Positions 42,510-51,750 of a stretch of 64,000 bases of DNA are shown here, piece by piece. How positions within the stretch are numbered: position 1 is the first letter of the stretch; the number at the start of each line of letters is the position of its first letter. The stretch is from contig CASELH010000002.1 in the NCBI GenBank assembly GCA_949288715.1, forward strand, positions 62,001-126,000. The letters run 5' to 3'. Position numbers and translations under genes: made by a program. Origin of the DNA: an uncultured Bacteroides sp. (lineage in GTDB: Bacteria; Bacteroidota; Bacteroidia; Bacteroidales; Bacteroidaceae). Under the pieces are notes generated by a model. It had not been told where the DNA came from. It made no database searches and saw only the letters and a list, made by a program, of their open reading frames with translations.

Positions 42510-43862
42510 TTAGATGTCGATGCCGTATTTCTCCAGCCGGCGGTAGAGGGCGGCGCGGCTGATGCCGAGCGATGCGGCCACGCGGCTGAGGTTGCCTTTG
42601 TGCTGCTCCAAGGTTTGGAGGATGGTTTGCCGTTCTATCTCCTCCAGCGTCATGCCGGCCAGGCGGGTGGACGTGGGGGCGTGGACGGCATCGTCGGGGC
42701 GCAGGTATTGGGCGTCGAAGTCGGCGGCGTCGAGCACGGGCTTGCCGGTGACGAGGATGGTGCGCTCCACCAGGTTCTTCAGCTCGCGGATGTTGCCGGG
42801 GTAGGGCAGGCGGCTGAGGAACTGCAGGGCGTCGGCCGAAAAGTCCGTGCGGGGCAGCCCGTTGGCTTCGGCCTGGCGGTCGGCAAAGTGGCGGGCCAGC
42901 AGGGGGATGTCTTCGCGGCGTTCGCGCAGGGGGGGCAGCTTGATGGTGATGAGGTTGATGCGGTAGAACAGGTCTTCGCGGAAGGTGTGTTCCGCCACCA
43001 TGTGGCGCAGGTCGGCGTTGGTGGCCGAGATGACGCGCACGTCCACCTTGCGGGGGCGGCTGTCGCCCAGGGGCTCGAACGTTTGGTCTTGCAGCACGCG
43101 CAGCAGCTTCACTTGGCAGGACAGGTCGAGGTCGCCTATCTCGTCGAGGAAGATGGTGCCCCGGTCGGCCAGTTCGAAGCGCCCCGTGCGGTCGGCCGTG
43201 GCGTCGGTGAAGGCGCCTTTCTTGTGGCCGAACATTTCGCTCTCGAACAGGCTTTGCGAGATGCCGCCCAGGTTGACCTTGACGAAGGGTTGCCCCGCGC
43301 GCCGGCTGTTGAGGTGGATGGCTTCGGCTATCAGTTCCTTGCCCGTGCCGCTTTCGCCGGTGATGAGGACGGAGGCGTTGGTGGGGGCGATGCGTGCCAC
43401 GGTGTCGAGCACGTCAGTGAGCCCGCGGGACTTGCCGATGATGTGGCTGCGGTCCAGCCGTGCCGCGCCGTCCGCCTTGTCCGGCGCCTGGGGGGCGGTG
43501 AGGGCGAGGGCGGTCTCGATGCGTTGCAGCAGGGCGGCATTGTTCCACGGCTTGGTGACAAAGTCGAAGGCGCCTGCCTGCATGCCTTGCACGGCCAGCT
43601 GGATGCTGCCCCAGGCGGTCATGAGTATGACGGGCACCTCGGGGCGGAATACTTTGACCTGCCGCAGCAGGGTGAGGCCCTCTTCGCCGGTGGTGGAGAG
43701 GGTGAAGTTCATGTCCATCAGTATCAGCTCCGGCGCCCGGGTGCGCACGGTGTCTATGGCCTCGCGGGGGCCGGGCACGGCTTGCACGTCGTAGCCCGCG
43801 CGCTTCAGCATGAAGCTCAGCGAGGAGCGTATGGCGCTGTCATCGTCTACAATGAGTATCAT
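42510..43862 (-). CDS. Sigma-54-dependent response regulator (NtrC family)
   Basis: 450 residues: receiver about 1-120 with phospho-Asp in LILMDMNF; AAA+ domain about 140-380 (Walker A GESGTGKE, Walker B FLDEIGDLDL, FREDLFYRINLITIKLPPLRER); C-terminal Fis-type helix-turn-helix (GNLSRVAASLGISRAALYRRL). The sigma-54 contact loop reads GAFTDA instead of GAFTGA. Activates sigma-54 promoters, targets unknown; its gene lies downstream of a 23-bp repeat array and tolC. Confidence 0.95.
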   Translation of the reverse strand: MILIVDDDSAIRSSLSFMLKRAGYDVQAVPGPREAIDTVRTRAPELILMDMNFTLSTTGEEGLTLLRQVKVFRPEVPVILMTAWGSIQLAVQGMQAGAFDFVTKPWNNAALLQRIETALALTAPQAPDKADGAARLDRSHIIGKSRGLTDVLDTVARIAPTNASVLITGESGTGKELIAEAIHLNSRRAGQPFVKVNLGGISQSLFESEMFGHKKGAFTDATADRTGRFELADRGTIFLDEIGDLDLSCQVKLLRVLQDQTFEPLGDSRPRKVDVRVISATNADLRHMVAEHTFREDLFYRINLITIKLPPLRERREDIPLLARHFADRQAEANGLPRTDFSADALQFLSRLPYPGNIRELKNLVERTILVTGKPVLDAADFDAQYLRPDDAVHAPTSTRLAGMTLEEIERQTILQTLEQHKGNLSRVAASLGISRAALYRRLEKYGIDI

Positions 43863-43964
43863 AGCGTGTGTTGTTATCTTTAAATGTGTTGCAAAAGTAG
43901 CGGTTTTGCGGGAGAAGGCATATGGCTGGCCTGCTTTTTTTCAGATTGAAGGGCAGATTTCAAG

Positions 43965-44195
43965 GGTATCTGATACTGATGATGAAGGGTATCTGATACT
44001 CATGGCGACGAGTATCTGATACTGTTGACGATGGGTATCTGATACCCTTTCCGGCGAGTGCTTAACACTCGTCGTGAAGGGTGCTTAACACTCGTCGTGA
44101 AGGGTGCTTAACACTCGTTTTAAAGGGTCACTGTGGGTCGTCCTAACGACCCACAGTGGATCACCCTAACGACCCACAGTGGGTTGTTTTACTGC
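43965..44195. repeat. 23-bp-period dyad array 1 (10 units) between tolC and the response regulator gene
   Basis: Ten 14-base dyads with 9-base spacers, starting at 43965, 43988, 44011, 44034 (GTATCTGATAC type), 44057, 44080, 44103 (GTGCTTAACAC type), 44126, 44149 and 44172 (CCCACAGTGGG type, the first being hybrid GGTCACTGTGGGTC). The last unit contains the tolC stop codon (44189-44191). Together with the promoter space this fills the gap 43863-44188. Confidence 0.95.
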
Positions 44196-45682
44196 CTTAC
44201 CACGGCCTCGAAGTCGGCCTCCAGGGGCGCGTTTTGCTCGAAGTCCCACAGGGTGAGGCTGCGCAGCTGGTAGAAGTAATACCAATAATAATATAGTTCT
44301 TGTATGTGCGTCTGTCGCGCCTCGTCCTTGGAGTTCTGCGCGTCGTTCAGGTCGAGGGTACTTATCTTGCCTATCATGAAGGTCTCCACGCTGGTGTTGT
44401 AGCGCCGCTCGGCAATGCCGTCGGCCTGCTCGGCAATGTCCAGCTGGCGCGCCTGGTTGTTGAAGTTCTCCACGAGGAGGAAGATGTTCTGGTTGAAGTT
44501 CATCTGCTCCTGGCGTATCTGCGAGAGGACGACTTCGCGGTTGCTCTTGGCCACCTTCACCTGTCCGCGCCGCTTGCCCCAGTCCAGCAGGGGGATGGAC
44601 ACGCCTATCTCCACAATCTGGTTGTCGAGCAGGTTGCGGTACGAGCTGCTGAAGTCCCTGTTCTGCCCCGTGTAGCCTATGCTGGCAAAGAGGTCTATGC
44701 TCCTCAGGTTGCCCCGTGCCGTAGCCACCTGGTAGTCGGCCTCCAGCTGGCGGCGGCGTATGTTGTGGGCAAAGGAGTTGCGCTCCAGCGCCTTGTCGAG
44801 CACGTCCTTGTACTCCATGGTGAGGTGGGGCACCGATTCGGGCAGCACGGGGTTGAGCATCTCTTGCTCGGACACGCCCAGGAAGGAGCGCAGCTGGAAC
44901 ATCTGCGCGTTGAGGTTGCTCTCGGCCTCCGTCACGTCGGCCTGCCCCTGCAGGGCATTGAGCTTGAGTTGCAGCAGGTCGTTCTCCGATATCTGCCCCA
45001 TCTTGCGCTTGGCTATGGCCACTTCATACAGCCGGTCGGCATTCTCCTTGTTCTGCCGCGCGGTGGCCAGGGTCTCCTTGGCCAAGAGCAGGTTGAAGAA
45101 GTAGGTTATGGTGGTCATGGTCACCTCCTCGGTGGCGGAGATGAACTCGGCCTTGGCCTCGGCATAGCGCACGGGCTCTATGCGGCGGTTCCACTTCAGG
45201 TTGTTTACCCCGAAGATGGGTTGCGTCAGCTCCAGCCCCACGGGGACGGACATGAACTGGCGGTTGCCCCCCCGGCCCAGCTGTTGCACGTAGTCCAGCG
45301 ACGAGGTGAGCGACAGCGTGCCGCCGGTGAACCAGATGTTTTGGTTGATGGACAGTTCGCCGGACAGACCCAGCGTGTTGTTGCGCACGAAGGTGTACGA
45401 GCCGTCGGCATTCTGATACGAGCTGTACGACTTGTTGTAATTAGGAAGTGTTCCTGTGAAGTTCACCTCAGGCAGCAGGTCGGCGCGAAAGGTGCGGTAT
45501 TCCCAATAGGCCGTTTTCAGTTCGTTGAGCGCCACGGCAGCGTCCACCGATTGTACGCGGGCCAGAGCTATGGCCTCGGCCAGTGTGATGTTCCGTTCGT
45601 ATTGCAGGGAGTCTTGTCCTGCGGCCGGCATGGCGGGCAGCAGCAGGCAGGCGGCGGCTATGTACAGCAGTTTCTTTTTCAT
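44189..45682 (-). CDS. TolC-family outer-membrane efflux protein
   Basis: 497 residues from ATG 45682 (MKKKLLYIAAACLLLPAMPAAGQ, signal peptide). Two OEP repeats of long helices with strands: ITLAEAIALARVQS, LSINQNIWFTGGTLSLTSSL, GQISENDLLQLKLNALQGQADVTEAE, VSIPLLDWGKRRGQVKVAKSNREVVLSQIRQE, and the terminal ISTLDLNDAQNSKDEARQTHIQELYYYWYYFYQLRSLTLWDF. Forms a trimeric exit duct. The usual membrane-fusion and inner-membrane pump genes are absent here; hisB lies upstream. Confidence 0.93.
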   Translation of the reverse strand: MKKKLLYIAAACLLLPAMPAAGQDSLQYERNITLAEAIALARVQSVDAAVALNELKTAYWEYRTFRADLLPEVNFTGTLPNYNKSYSSYQNADGSYTFVRNNTLGLSGELSINQNIWFTGGTLSLTSSLDYVQQLGRGGNRQFMSVPVGLELTQPIFGVNNLKWNRRIEPVRYAEAKAEFISATEEVTMTTITYFFNLLLAKETLATARQNKENADRLYEVAIAKRKMGQISENDLLQLKLNALQGQADVTEAESNLNAQMFQLRSFLGVSEQEMLNPVLPESVPHLTMEYKDVLDKALERNSFAHNIRRRQLEADYQVATARGNLRSIDLFASIGYTGQNRDFSSSYRNLLDNQIVEIGVSIPLLDWGKRRGQVKVAKSNREVVLSQIRQEQMNFNQNIFLLVENFNNQARQLDIAEQADGIAERRYNTSVETFMIGKISTLDLNDAQNSKDEARQTHIQELYYYWYYFYQLRSLTLWDFEQNAPLEADFEAVVRQ

Positions 45683-45764
45683 TTGTCTTATGGTTGGTTT
45701 TACTGCCATACGGAAATGCAAAGACCATGCCAACCGCTTCTGCGGCCTCCAGGGATGGGGTAGT

Positions 45765-45801
45765 GTTCGGAAGCGGACAACGGCGATGTCCGCTTCCGGA
45801 C
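45765..45801. repeat. Two-unit 23-bp dyad array 4 downstream of hisB
   Basis: GTTCGGAAGCGGAC (45765-45778) and GTCCGCTTCCGGAC (45788-45801), 23 bases start to start with a 9-base spacer. Together they also form a perfect 12-bp hairpin CGGAAGCGGACA/TGTCCGCTTCCG. Lies between the hisB stop (45814) and the tolC start (45682). Confidence 0.75.
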
Positions 45802-45813
45802 GGGGACGGGCAC

Positions 45814-46950
45814 TCAGAGCATGCCTTTCGATGTGGGCAGCTCGTAGTGGTAGATGTCTCTGCGGACCGCCATCTTCAGCGCCCTTGCCAGTGCCTTGAA
45901 GATGCCCTCTATCTTGTGGTGCTCGTTCTCGCCGCGGGCCTGTATGTTCAGGTTCATGCGCGCCGTGTCGCTCAGCGACTTGAAGAAGTGGTGAAACATC
46001 TCCGTGGGCACGTCGCCGATGCGCTCGCGGCCGAAGGCGGCATCCCACACCAGCCACGGGCGTCCGCCAAAGTCAAGGCACACCTGGCACAGGCAGTCAT
46101 CCATGGGCAGGGCGTAGCCGTAGCGCTCTATGCCCCGCTTGCTGCCCAGGGCTTGGTACAGGCATTCGCCCAGGGCCAGTGCGGTGTCTTCTATGGTGTG
46201 GTGCTCATCCACGTGCAGGTCGCCCTTGGTGCGGATGGTTAGGTCGAAGCCCCCATGCCGGCCTATCTGCTCCAGCATGTGGTCGAAGAAGCCGAGTCCG
46301 GTGGCTATGTCGCAATGCCCGTGTCCGTCCAGGTTGAGGGAGATGTAGACATCCGTCTCGTGCGTGGTGCGGCGCACTTCGGCGCGTCGCTCGCCGGCAA
46401 ACAGGTATTCGCACACCTTGTCCCAGTCGTCCGTGGCAAGTGCGCAGGTGGCGAGCAGCTGCTCGCGCAGCGGGGAAGCCTCCAGCAGCTGCTTGTCCGG
46501 TTGCAGGAGGATGGCGCGGCACCCCAGGTTGAGGGCAAGCTCCACATCCGTGGCGCGGTCGCCAATGACGAAGCTGCCGGCCAGGTCGTAATCCTCGTTG
46601 TTCAGATATCGTGTCAGCATGCCCGTGCGCGGCTTTCGGGTGGGCGCATTGTCTTGCGGCATGGAGCGGTCTATGTAGATGGCGTCGAAGGTGATGCCTT
46701 CGCCTTCCAGCGTCTTCAACAGCAGGTTGTGGGCAGGCCAAAAAGTTTCTTCGGGAAACGAGGCGGTGCCCAGTCCGTCTTGGTTGGACACCATGACCAG
46801 CTCAAAGTCCAGTTTCTTCCGGATGAAGAACAGGTTGCGCATCACTTTAGGGTAAAACTCCAGCTTTTCCAGCGAGTCGAGTTGGTAGTCTACGGGGGGC
46901 TCGATGACCAGCGTGCCGTCCCGGTCTATGAAGAGTACTTTCTTTTTCAT
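45814..46950 (-). CDS. hisB: Bifunctional histidinol-phosphatase / imidazoleglycerol-phosphate dehydratase
   Basis: 378 residues. N-terminal HAD phosphatase about 1-165 ([41 protein letters not shown]), then imidazoleglycerol-phosphate dehydratase about 185-378 with [48 protein letters not shown] and [18 protein letters not shown]. Performs two steps of histidine synthesis. Other his genes are not in the window. Downstream gene is tolC. Confidence 0.97.
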   Translation of the reverse strand: MKKKVLFIDRDGTLVIEPPVDYQLDSLEKLEFYPKVMRNLFFIRKKLDFELVMVSNQDGLGTASFPEETFWPAHNLLLKTLEGEGITFDAIYIDRSMPQDNAPTRKPRTGMLTRYLNNEDYDLAGSFVIGDRATDVELALNLGCRAILLQPDKQLLEASPLREQLLATCALATDDWDKVCEYLFAGERRAEVRRTTHETDVYISLNLDGHGHCDIATGLGFFDHMLEQIGRHGGFDLTIRTKGDLHVDEHHTIEDTALALGECLYQALGSKRGIERYGYALPMDDCLCQVCLDFGGRPWLVWDAAFGRERIGDVPTEMFHHFFKSLSDTARMNLNIQARGENEHHKIEGIFKALARALKMAVRRDIYHYELPTSKGML

Positions 46951-46977
46951 GTTGCTGATGTCTGTATTTCCGATGTG

Positions 46978-47577
46978 TTATAGCCGTTTCAAGGCCAGTT
47001 TTATCACTTGCTCCACGGGGGCGGCGGGGTCTTCCTGCATGATGCTTGCCACCACCTTTTGCGAGGCAGCCTGGGCAAACCCCAGCATGGTGAGGGCGGC
47101 TACTGCCTCTTCTTGTATTTCGGCATTGGCTGGGGGGAGCAGTCCGGGCACGTTGTCCATGCTGCCCGATGCGCCGCCTGCCTTAATCTTGTCTTTCAAG
47201 TCCACAATGATGCGCTGGGCGGTCTTCAGCCCGATACCCTTCACTGTTTTCAGCAAGTTGGCATTGCCCGAGCTGATGACGTTGACGAGTTCGGAGGGAG
47301 ACAGCGCCGAAAGTATCATGCGTGCCGTGTTTCCCCCGATGCCCGACACGGAGATGAGCAGCAAGAACAGCTCCCGCTCTTGCTTGTCGGCAAAGCCATA
47401 CAGGTTGTAGGCGTCTTCGCGTATGGCCTCGTACACGTAGAGTTTACATTCCTTTTTGCCTTGTATGGCCGAGTAGGTGTTCAGCGAGATGTTCAAGGCA
47501 TAGCCCACCCCCCGGCAGTCTACCACGGCTACGGCAGGGCTCAACTCGTCCAGTTCTCCTTTTACATATTCTATCAT
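46978..47577 (-). CDS. ruvA: Holliday junction branch migration protein RuvA
   Basis: 199 residues. N-terminal OB domain ([30 protein letters not shown]), two helix-hairpin-helix motifs ([40 protein letters not shown]), flexible linker and C-terminal RuvB-binding domain ([24 protein letters not shown]). Upstream of hisB by 27 bases, same strand. Confidence 0.97.
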   Translation of the reverse strand: MIEYVKGELDELSPAVAVVDCRGVGYALNISLNTYSAIQGKKECKLYVYEAIREDAYNLYGFADKQERELFLLLISVSGIGGNTARMILSALSPSELVNVISSGNANLLKTVKGIGLKTAQRIIVDLKDKIKAGGASGSMDNVPGLLPPANAEIQEEAVAALTMLGFAQAASQKVVASIMQEDPAAPVEQVIKLALKRL

Positions 47578-47657
47578 AAAGTGCTTCCTTTAAAGTTTTC
47601 GGCGGCTAATATAGTGAAAAAGCTGATATTTCTGTGAAAAAAGACCCCTGTATTCGA

Positions 47658-47685
47658 TTGTTTCATGGAGAAATGATTATTTTTG
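47658..47685 (+). promoter_or_regulatory. ddh promoter
   Basis: TTG at 47658-47660 and TATTTTTG at 47678-47685 (exact -7 consensus) with a 17-base gap; start codon at 47729. Confidence 0.6.
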
Positions 47686-47728
47686 CGCCCGATTTATGGA
47701 AAACTGATAAGTATATTCAATAGAAGTT

Positions 47729-48628
47729 ATGAAAAAAGTTAGAGCAGCCATCGTTGGTTATGGCAATATCGGGCACTATGTGCTCCAAGCGCTTCAGGCA
47801 GCCCCCGACTTTGAGGTAGCCGGCATTGTACGCCGCGCCGGTGCTGAGAACCGCCCCGAAGAGCTTAACAATTATCCGGTAGTAAAAAACATCACAGAGC
47901 TGGAGGCGGTCGATGTGGCCATCCTCTGCACGCCCACCCGCAGCGTGGAAAAGTATGCCAAGGAAATCCTGGCCTTGGGCATCCACACGGTAGACAGTTT
48001 CGACATCCACACGGGCATTGCCGACTTGCGCCGCACGCTCGATGCAGAGGCCAAAGCCCACAACACGGTGTCCATCATCTCGGCCGGATGGGATCCGGGC
48101 AGCGACTCTGTGGTACGCACTTTGCTGGAGGCTATTGCTCCCAAAGGCATCACCTATACCAACTTTGGCCCGGGCATGAGCATGGGGCACACGGTGGCCG
48201 TCAAGGCAATAGATGGCGTGCAGGCCGCCCTCTCTATGACGATCCCCACCGGCACCGGCATACACCGCCGCATGGTCTACATAGAGCTGAAAGAAGGCTA
48301 TGACTTTGCGCAAGTGGCCGCCGCCATCAAGGCCGACCCCTACTTTGCCAACGATGAGACACACGTGCAGCAAGTGCCTAGCGTAGATGCCTTGCTCGAC
48401 ATGGGGCATGGCGTGAACCTTACGCGCAAAGGCGTTTCGGGTAAGACGCAAAACCAGCTGTTCGAGTTCAACATGCGTATCAACAACCCGGCGCTCACCG
48501 CTCAAGTCCTGGTGTGCGTGGCACGCGCCGCCATGCGTCAGCAGCCCGGATGCTACACCATGATAGAAATCCCCGTCATCGACCTCTTGCCGGGCGAACG
48601 TGAGGAGTGGATTTCCCACTTGGTGTAA
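47729..48628 (+). CDS. ddh: meso-Diaminopimelate dehydrogenase
   Basis: 299 residues. NADP-binding AAIVGYGNIGHYVLQAL; substrate-binding SAGWDPGSDSVVRTLLEAIAPKG; YTNFGPGMSMGHTVAVKAI. Makes meso-diaminopimelate in one step from tetrahydrodipicolinate for peptidoglycan and lysine. Note that dapL, of the alternative aminotransferase route, is at the right end of this window. Followed by a strong terminator. Confidence 0.96.
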   Translation: MKKVRAAIVGYGNIGHYVLQALQAAPDFEVAGIVRRAGAENRPEELNNYPVVKNITELEAVDVAILCTPTRSVEKYAKEILALGIHTVDSFDIHTGIADLRRTLDAEAKAHNTVSIISAGWDPGSDSVVRTLLEAIAPKGITYTNFGPGMSMGHTVAVKAIDGVQAALSMTIPTGTGIHRRMVYIELKEGYDFAQVAAAIKADPYFANDETHVQQVPSVDALLDMGHGVNLTRKGVSGKTQNQLFEFNMRINNPALTAQVLVCVARAAMRQQPGCYTMIEIPVIDLLPGEREEWISHLV

Positions 48629-48655
48629 CCGCCTCTTTTTGGGAGACACTATTTT

Positions 48656-48696
48656 CCCCGGTTTCCGATAATGCCTGGAAGCCGGGGATTTTTTTT
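48656..48696 (+). terminator. Rho-independent terminator of ddh
   Basis: CCCCGGTTTCC / GGAAGCCGGGG stem with a 10-base loop, followed by eight T residues. Confidence 0.9.
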
Positions 48697-48743
48697 GCCC
48701 GACCCATTCCTGTTTGATAAAAAGTATGTACAAAATTCTCTTC

Positions 48744-48840
48744 AAAGTCGTTCCAAATTCGCTCTTTGTTCGCTTCTATAGCGACAAGAGAAGAACGAAC
48801 TTGGTACGAACTTGGTACGACTATGGTACGAACCGGATTC
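48744..48840 (+). repeat. Dispersed GGTACGA intergenic repeat, copy 3
   Basis: Same element as at 16764-16860 and 35894-35990, here downstream of the ddh terminator. The rest of the gap to 49123 is AT-rich leader DNA with several TTTTG-type promoter-like words and no other structure I can name. Confidence 0.85.
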
Positions 48841-49123
48841 CTACCGGGTCCTAAAACGAACGAAAAATAATAAATGTTGACAATGTGAAAGGAACTGGAA
48901 TTTTTGCTTGGCACAGCATTGCGAAAGCACCATTTGTCACTTTTGCGGGGAATGCAATGTTAAAGTTTCTTATTATGTAAGAGAAAGGCGCATTTTTGCG
49001 GCTTTCCTACATTTTATGGGCAAAAATAAACGTTGAAAAAGTTGCGTATTTCAAAAAAATGTCAGACTTTTGTAAAGTCTTAGACAAATATATTTTTAGA
49101 AGTACCCCTAACCAGTTAATTCG

Positions 49124-49591
49124 ATGAGTGATTTAGAAAACAAGGCACAAGAACAGGAACAGCCGAAAAAACGTCCTTATAACTTGCGCGAGAAGAAAGA
49201 AAAGGATGCGGCTTATAGGTCGCTGATACGCCCGGAGTTGGCAGACGAGTTGTATGACAAGATTCTGAATATCATTGTTGTGCAGAAGAAGTATAGAGAT
49301 CCGGATTATTCCGCAAAAGATTTGGCCAAGGAGTTGCAGACGAATACGCGCTACCTCTCGGCTGTAGTCAATTCGCGCTTCGGGATGAACTATTCGTGCT
49401 TGCTGAATGAATATCGGGTGAAAGACGCCATGCACTTGCTGACGGACAAACGTTATGCCGACAAGAATGTGGAGGAAATCAGCACGATGGTAGGATTTGC
49501 CAATCGCCAATCGTTTTATGCGGCTTTTTACAAGAATGTGGGCGAAACGCCCAACGGCTACCGTAAAAGGCATGCGGAGAAAAAGAAATAA
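49124..49591 (+). CDS. Small AraC-type DNA-binding protein
   Basis: 155 residues: a charged N-terminal third (about 1-50), then an AraC/XylS helix-turn-helix pair about 50-150 (YSAKDLAKELQTNTRYLSAVVNSRFGMNYSCLLNEYRVKDAMHLL, EEISTMVGFANRQSFYAAFYKNVGETPNGYRKR). No ligand-binding domain of usual size. Probably a stand-alone transcription regulator; long upstream AT-rich region with the repeat copy 3. Followed by a terminator and the peptidase gene. Confidence 0.88.
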   Translation: MSDLENKAQEQEQPKKRPYNLREKKEKDAAYRSLIRPELADELYDKILNIIVVQKKYRDPDYSAKDLAKELQTNTRYLSAVVNSRFGMNYSCLLNEYRVKDAMHLLTDKRYADKNVEEISTMVGFANRQSFYAAFYKNVGETPNGYRKRHAEKKK

Positions 49592-49616
49592 TGAATTGGG
49601 TTTATAAAGGGAAAGA

Positions 49617-49662
49617 AAGGAAATATTCCTAAGGCTACGGGCTGCGGAATACTTCCTTTTTC
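49617..49662 (+). terminator. Terminator of the AraC-type gene
   Basis: Imperfect stem AGGAAATATTCC / GGAATACTTCCT with a 16-base loop, followed by TTTTTCT. The next gene starts 38 bases later. Confidence 0.7.
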
Positions 49663-49700
49663 TCTGTTTAGAGCCCGCTTTTTAGAACTGATTATAGCTT

Positions 49701-51749
49701 ATGAAAAAACATTTCGCGGCTATGGCCGCTTCATTGGCCTTGCTGGCATCGTGCGGGGAGGGTACCGACAAAACTATGGACAATACAGGAAATTTTGATT
49801 ATACAGTGGAACAGTTTGCAGACTTACAGATACTTCGTTATCGCGTGCCCGGTTTCGAGAATTTGTCGCTCCGGCAGAAGGAGCTGGTGTATTACCTGAC
49901 GGAGGCGGCCTTGCAGGGGCGCGACATTTTGTTTGACCAGAATGGCAAGTACAACCTGGCTATCCGCCGGATGCTGGAAGCCGTGTATGTCAATTACAAA
50001 GGAAATAGGGATGCTGCCGACTTCAAGGCCATGGAGGTTTACTTGAAGCGGGTGTGGTTCTCCAACGGCATACACCATCATTATGGCAGCGACAAGTTTG
50101 TGCCCGGCTTCAGTCCGGAGTTCTTCCGGCAGGCGCTGGAGTCGGTAGACGCGTCGTTGCTGCCGCTGGCCCAGGGACAGACGCTGGAGCAGTGGTGCGA
50201 GGAAGTGTTCCCGGTGATTTTCGACCCTTCGGTCATGCCCAAGCGGGTGAATCAGGCTGCCGGTGAGGACTTGATATTGACGTCGGCCAGCCATTACTAT
50301 GACGGCGTGACTCAGGCCGAGGCCGAGGCCTTCTATGCTGCCATGAAGAACCCGGCAGACGAGACGCCGGTGTCCTACGGCTTGAACAGCCGCCTGGTGA
50401 AGGTCGACGGCAAGCTGCAAGAGCGTGTGTGGAAGGTGGGCGGCCTTTACGGGCAAGCCATCGAGAAGATAGTGTATTGGCTGAAGAAGGCCGAGGAGGT
50501 GGCTGAAAACGAGCAGCAGAAAGCAGTCATCGGCAAGCTGGTAGAGTTTTATGAGACGGGCGATTTGAAGGCGTTTGACGACTATGCCATCCTGTGGGTG
50601 AAGGACGTCAACTCGCTGGTAGACTTTGTGAATGGCTTTACCGAAACTTATGGCGATCCCTTGGGACTGAAGGCCAGCTGGGAGTCCATAGTGAATTTCA
50701 AGAATCTGGAGGCCACGCGCCGCACGGAGGTCATCAGCAGCAACGCCCAGTGGTTTGAAGACCACTCGCCGGTGGACAGCCGCTTCAAGAAGGAGGAGGT
50801 GAAGGGCGTGTCGGCCAAGGTAATCACGGCGGCCATCTTGGGCGGTGACCTGTATCCGTCCACGGCCATCGGCATCAACCTGCCCAACTCCAACTGGATT
50901 CGCAGCGTGCACGGCTCAAAATCGGTCACCATAGGCAACATTACGGATGCCTACAACAAGGCGGCACATGGCAACGGATTTAATGAAGAATTTGTGTACA
51001 GCGCCGACGAGCTGGCCTTGATAGACAAGTATGCCGACCTGACGGACGAACTGCACACCGACCTGCACGAATGCCTGGGCCATGGCTCGGGCAAGATGCT
51101 TCCGGGCGCCGATGCCGACAGTCTGAAGGCCTATGGTTCCACGATTGAGGAGGCGCGTGCCGACCTGTTTGGCCTCTACTACGTGGCCGACGCCAAGCTC
51201 CTCGAACTGGGCCTGCTGCCCGATGCCGATGCCTACAAGGCGCAGTATTACACCTACATGATGAACGGACTGATGACGCAGCTGGTGCGCATTGAGCCGG
51301 GCAAGGACATCGAAGAGGCACACATGCGCAACCGCCAGCTCATTGCCCGCTGGGCCTACGAACAGGGCAAGGCCGACAAGGTGGTGGAACTGGTGAAGAA
51401 AGACGGGAAGACCTACGTCAAGATAAACGACTACGGGAAACTGCGCGCACTGTTCGGCCAACTGCTGGCCGAGGTGCAGCGCGTCAAGTCGACGGGCGAC
51501 TATGCCGCCGCCCGCCAGCTGGTGGAGACGTATGCCGTGAAGGTAGACCCCGCCCTTCACGCCGAGGTGCTGGAGCGCTACAGGCGGCTCAACCTGGCCC
51601 CCTACAAGGGCTTCGTCAACCCCCGCTATGAGGCCGTCAAGGATGCCGGAGGTAACATTACTGACGTAAAGGTGAGCTACAGCGAAGGCTACGCCGAGCA
51701 GATGCTGCGCTACAGCCGCGATTATTCCAATCTGCCCTCCGTGAACTGA
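49701..51749 (+). CDS. Dipeptidyl-peptidase III (M49 family) lipoprotein
   Basis: 682 residues with a signal peptide and lipobox (LLASC, Cys18), so likely periplasmic or surface. Zinc site HECLGH in DLHECLGHGSGK and the second ligand motif EEARAD, the bacterial (Bacteroides type) M49 signature. Releases dipeptides from peptide N termini. Its stop codon is followed within a base by a 23-bp dyad array. Confidence 0.94.
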   Translation: MKKHFAAMAASLALLASCGEGTDKTMDNTGNFDYTVEQFADLQILRYRVPGFENLSLRQKELVYYLTEAALQGRDILFDQNGKYNLAIRRMLEAVYVNYKGNRDAADFKAMEVYLKRVWFSNGIHHHYGSDKFVPGFSPEFFRQALESVDASLLPLAQGQTLEQWCEEVFPVIFDPSVMPKRVNQAAGEDLILTSASHYYDGVTQAEAEAFYAAMKNPADETPVSYGLNSRLVKVDGKLQERVWKVGGLYGQAIEKIVYWLKKAEEVAENEQQKAVIGKLVEFYETGDLKAFDDYAILWVKDVNSLVDFVNGFTETYGDPLGLKASWESIVNFKNLEATRRTEVISSNAQWFEDHSPVDSRFKKEEVKGVSAKVITAAILGGDLYPSTAIGINLPNSNWIRSVHGSKSVTIGNITDAYNKAAHGNGFNEEFVYSADELALIDKYADLTDELHTDLHECLGHGSGKMLPGADADSLKAYGSTIEEARADLFGLYYVADAKLLELGLLPDADAYKAQYYTYMMNGLMTQLVRIEPGKDIEEAHMRNRQLIARWAYEQGKADKVVELVKKDGKTYVKINDYGKLRALFGQLLAEVQRVKSTGDYAAARQLVETYAVKVDPALHAEVLERYRRLNLAPYKGFVNPRYEAVKDAGGNITDVKVSYSEGYAEQMLRYSRDYSNLPSVN

Positions 51750-51750
51750 C

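Noticed and set aside
43966..44195. Possible CRISPR array because of regular repeats
   Set aside because: Period 23 is too short, spacers of 9 bases are too short to be protospacers, repeats change type along the array, and no cas gene is present in the window.
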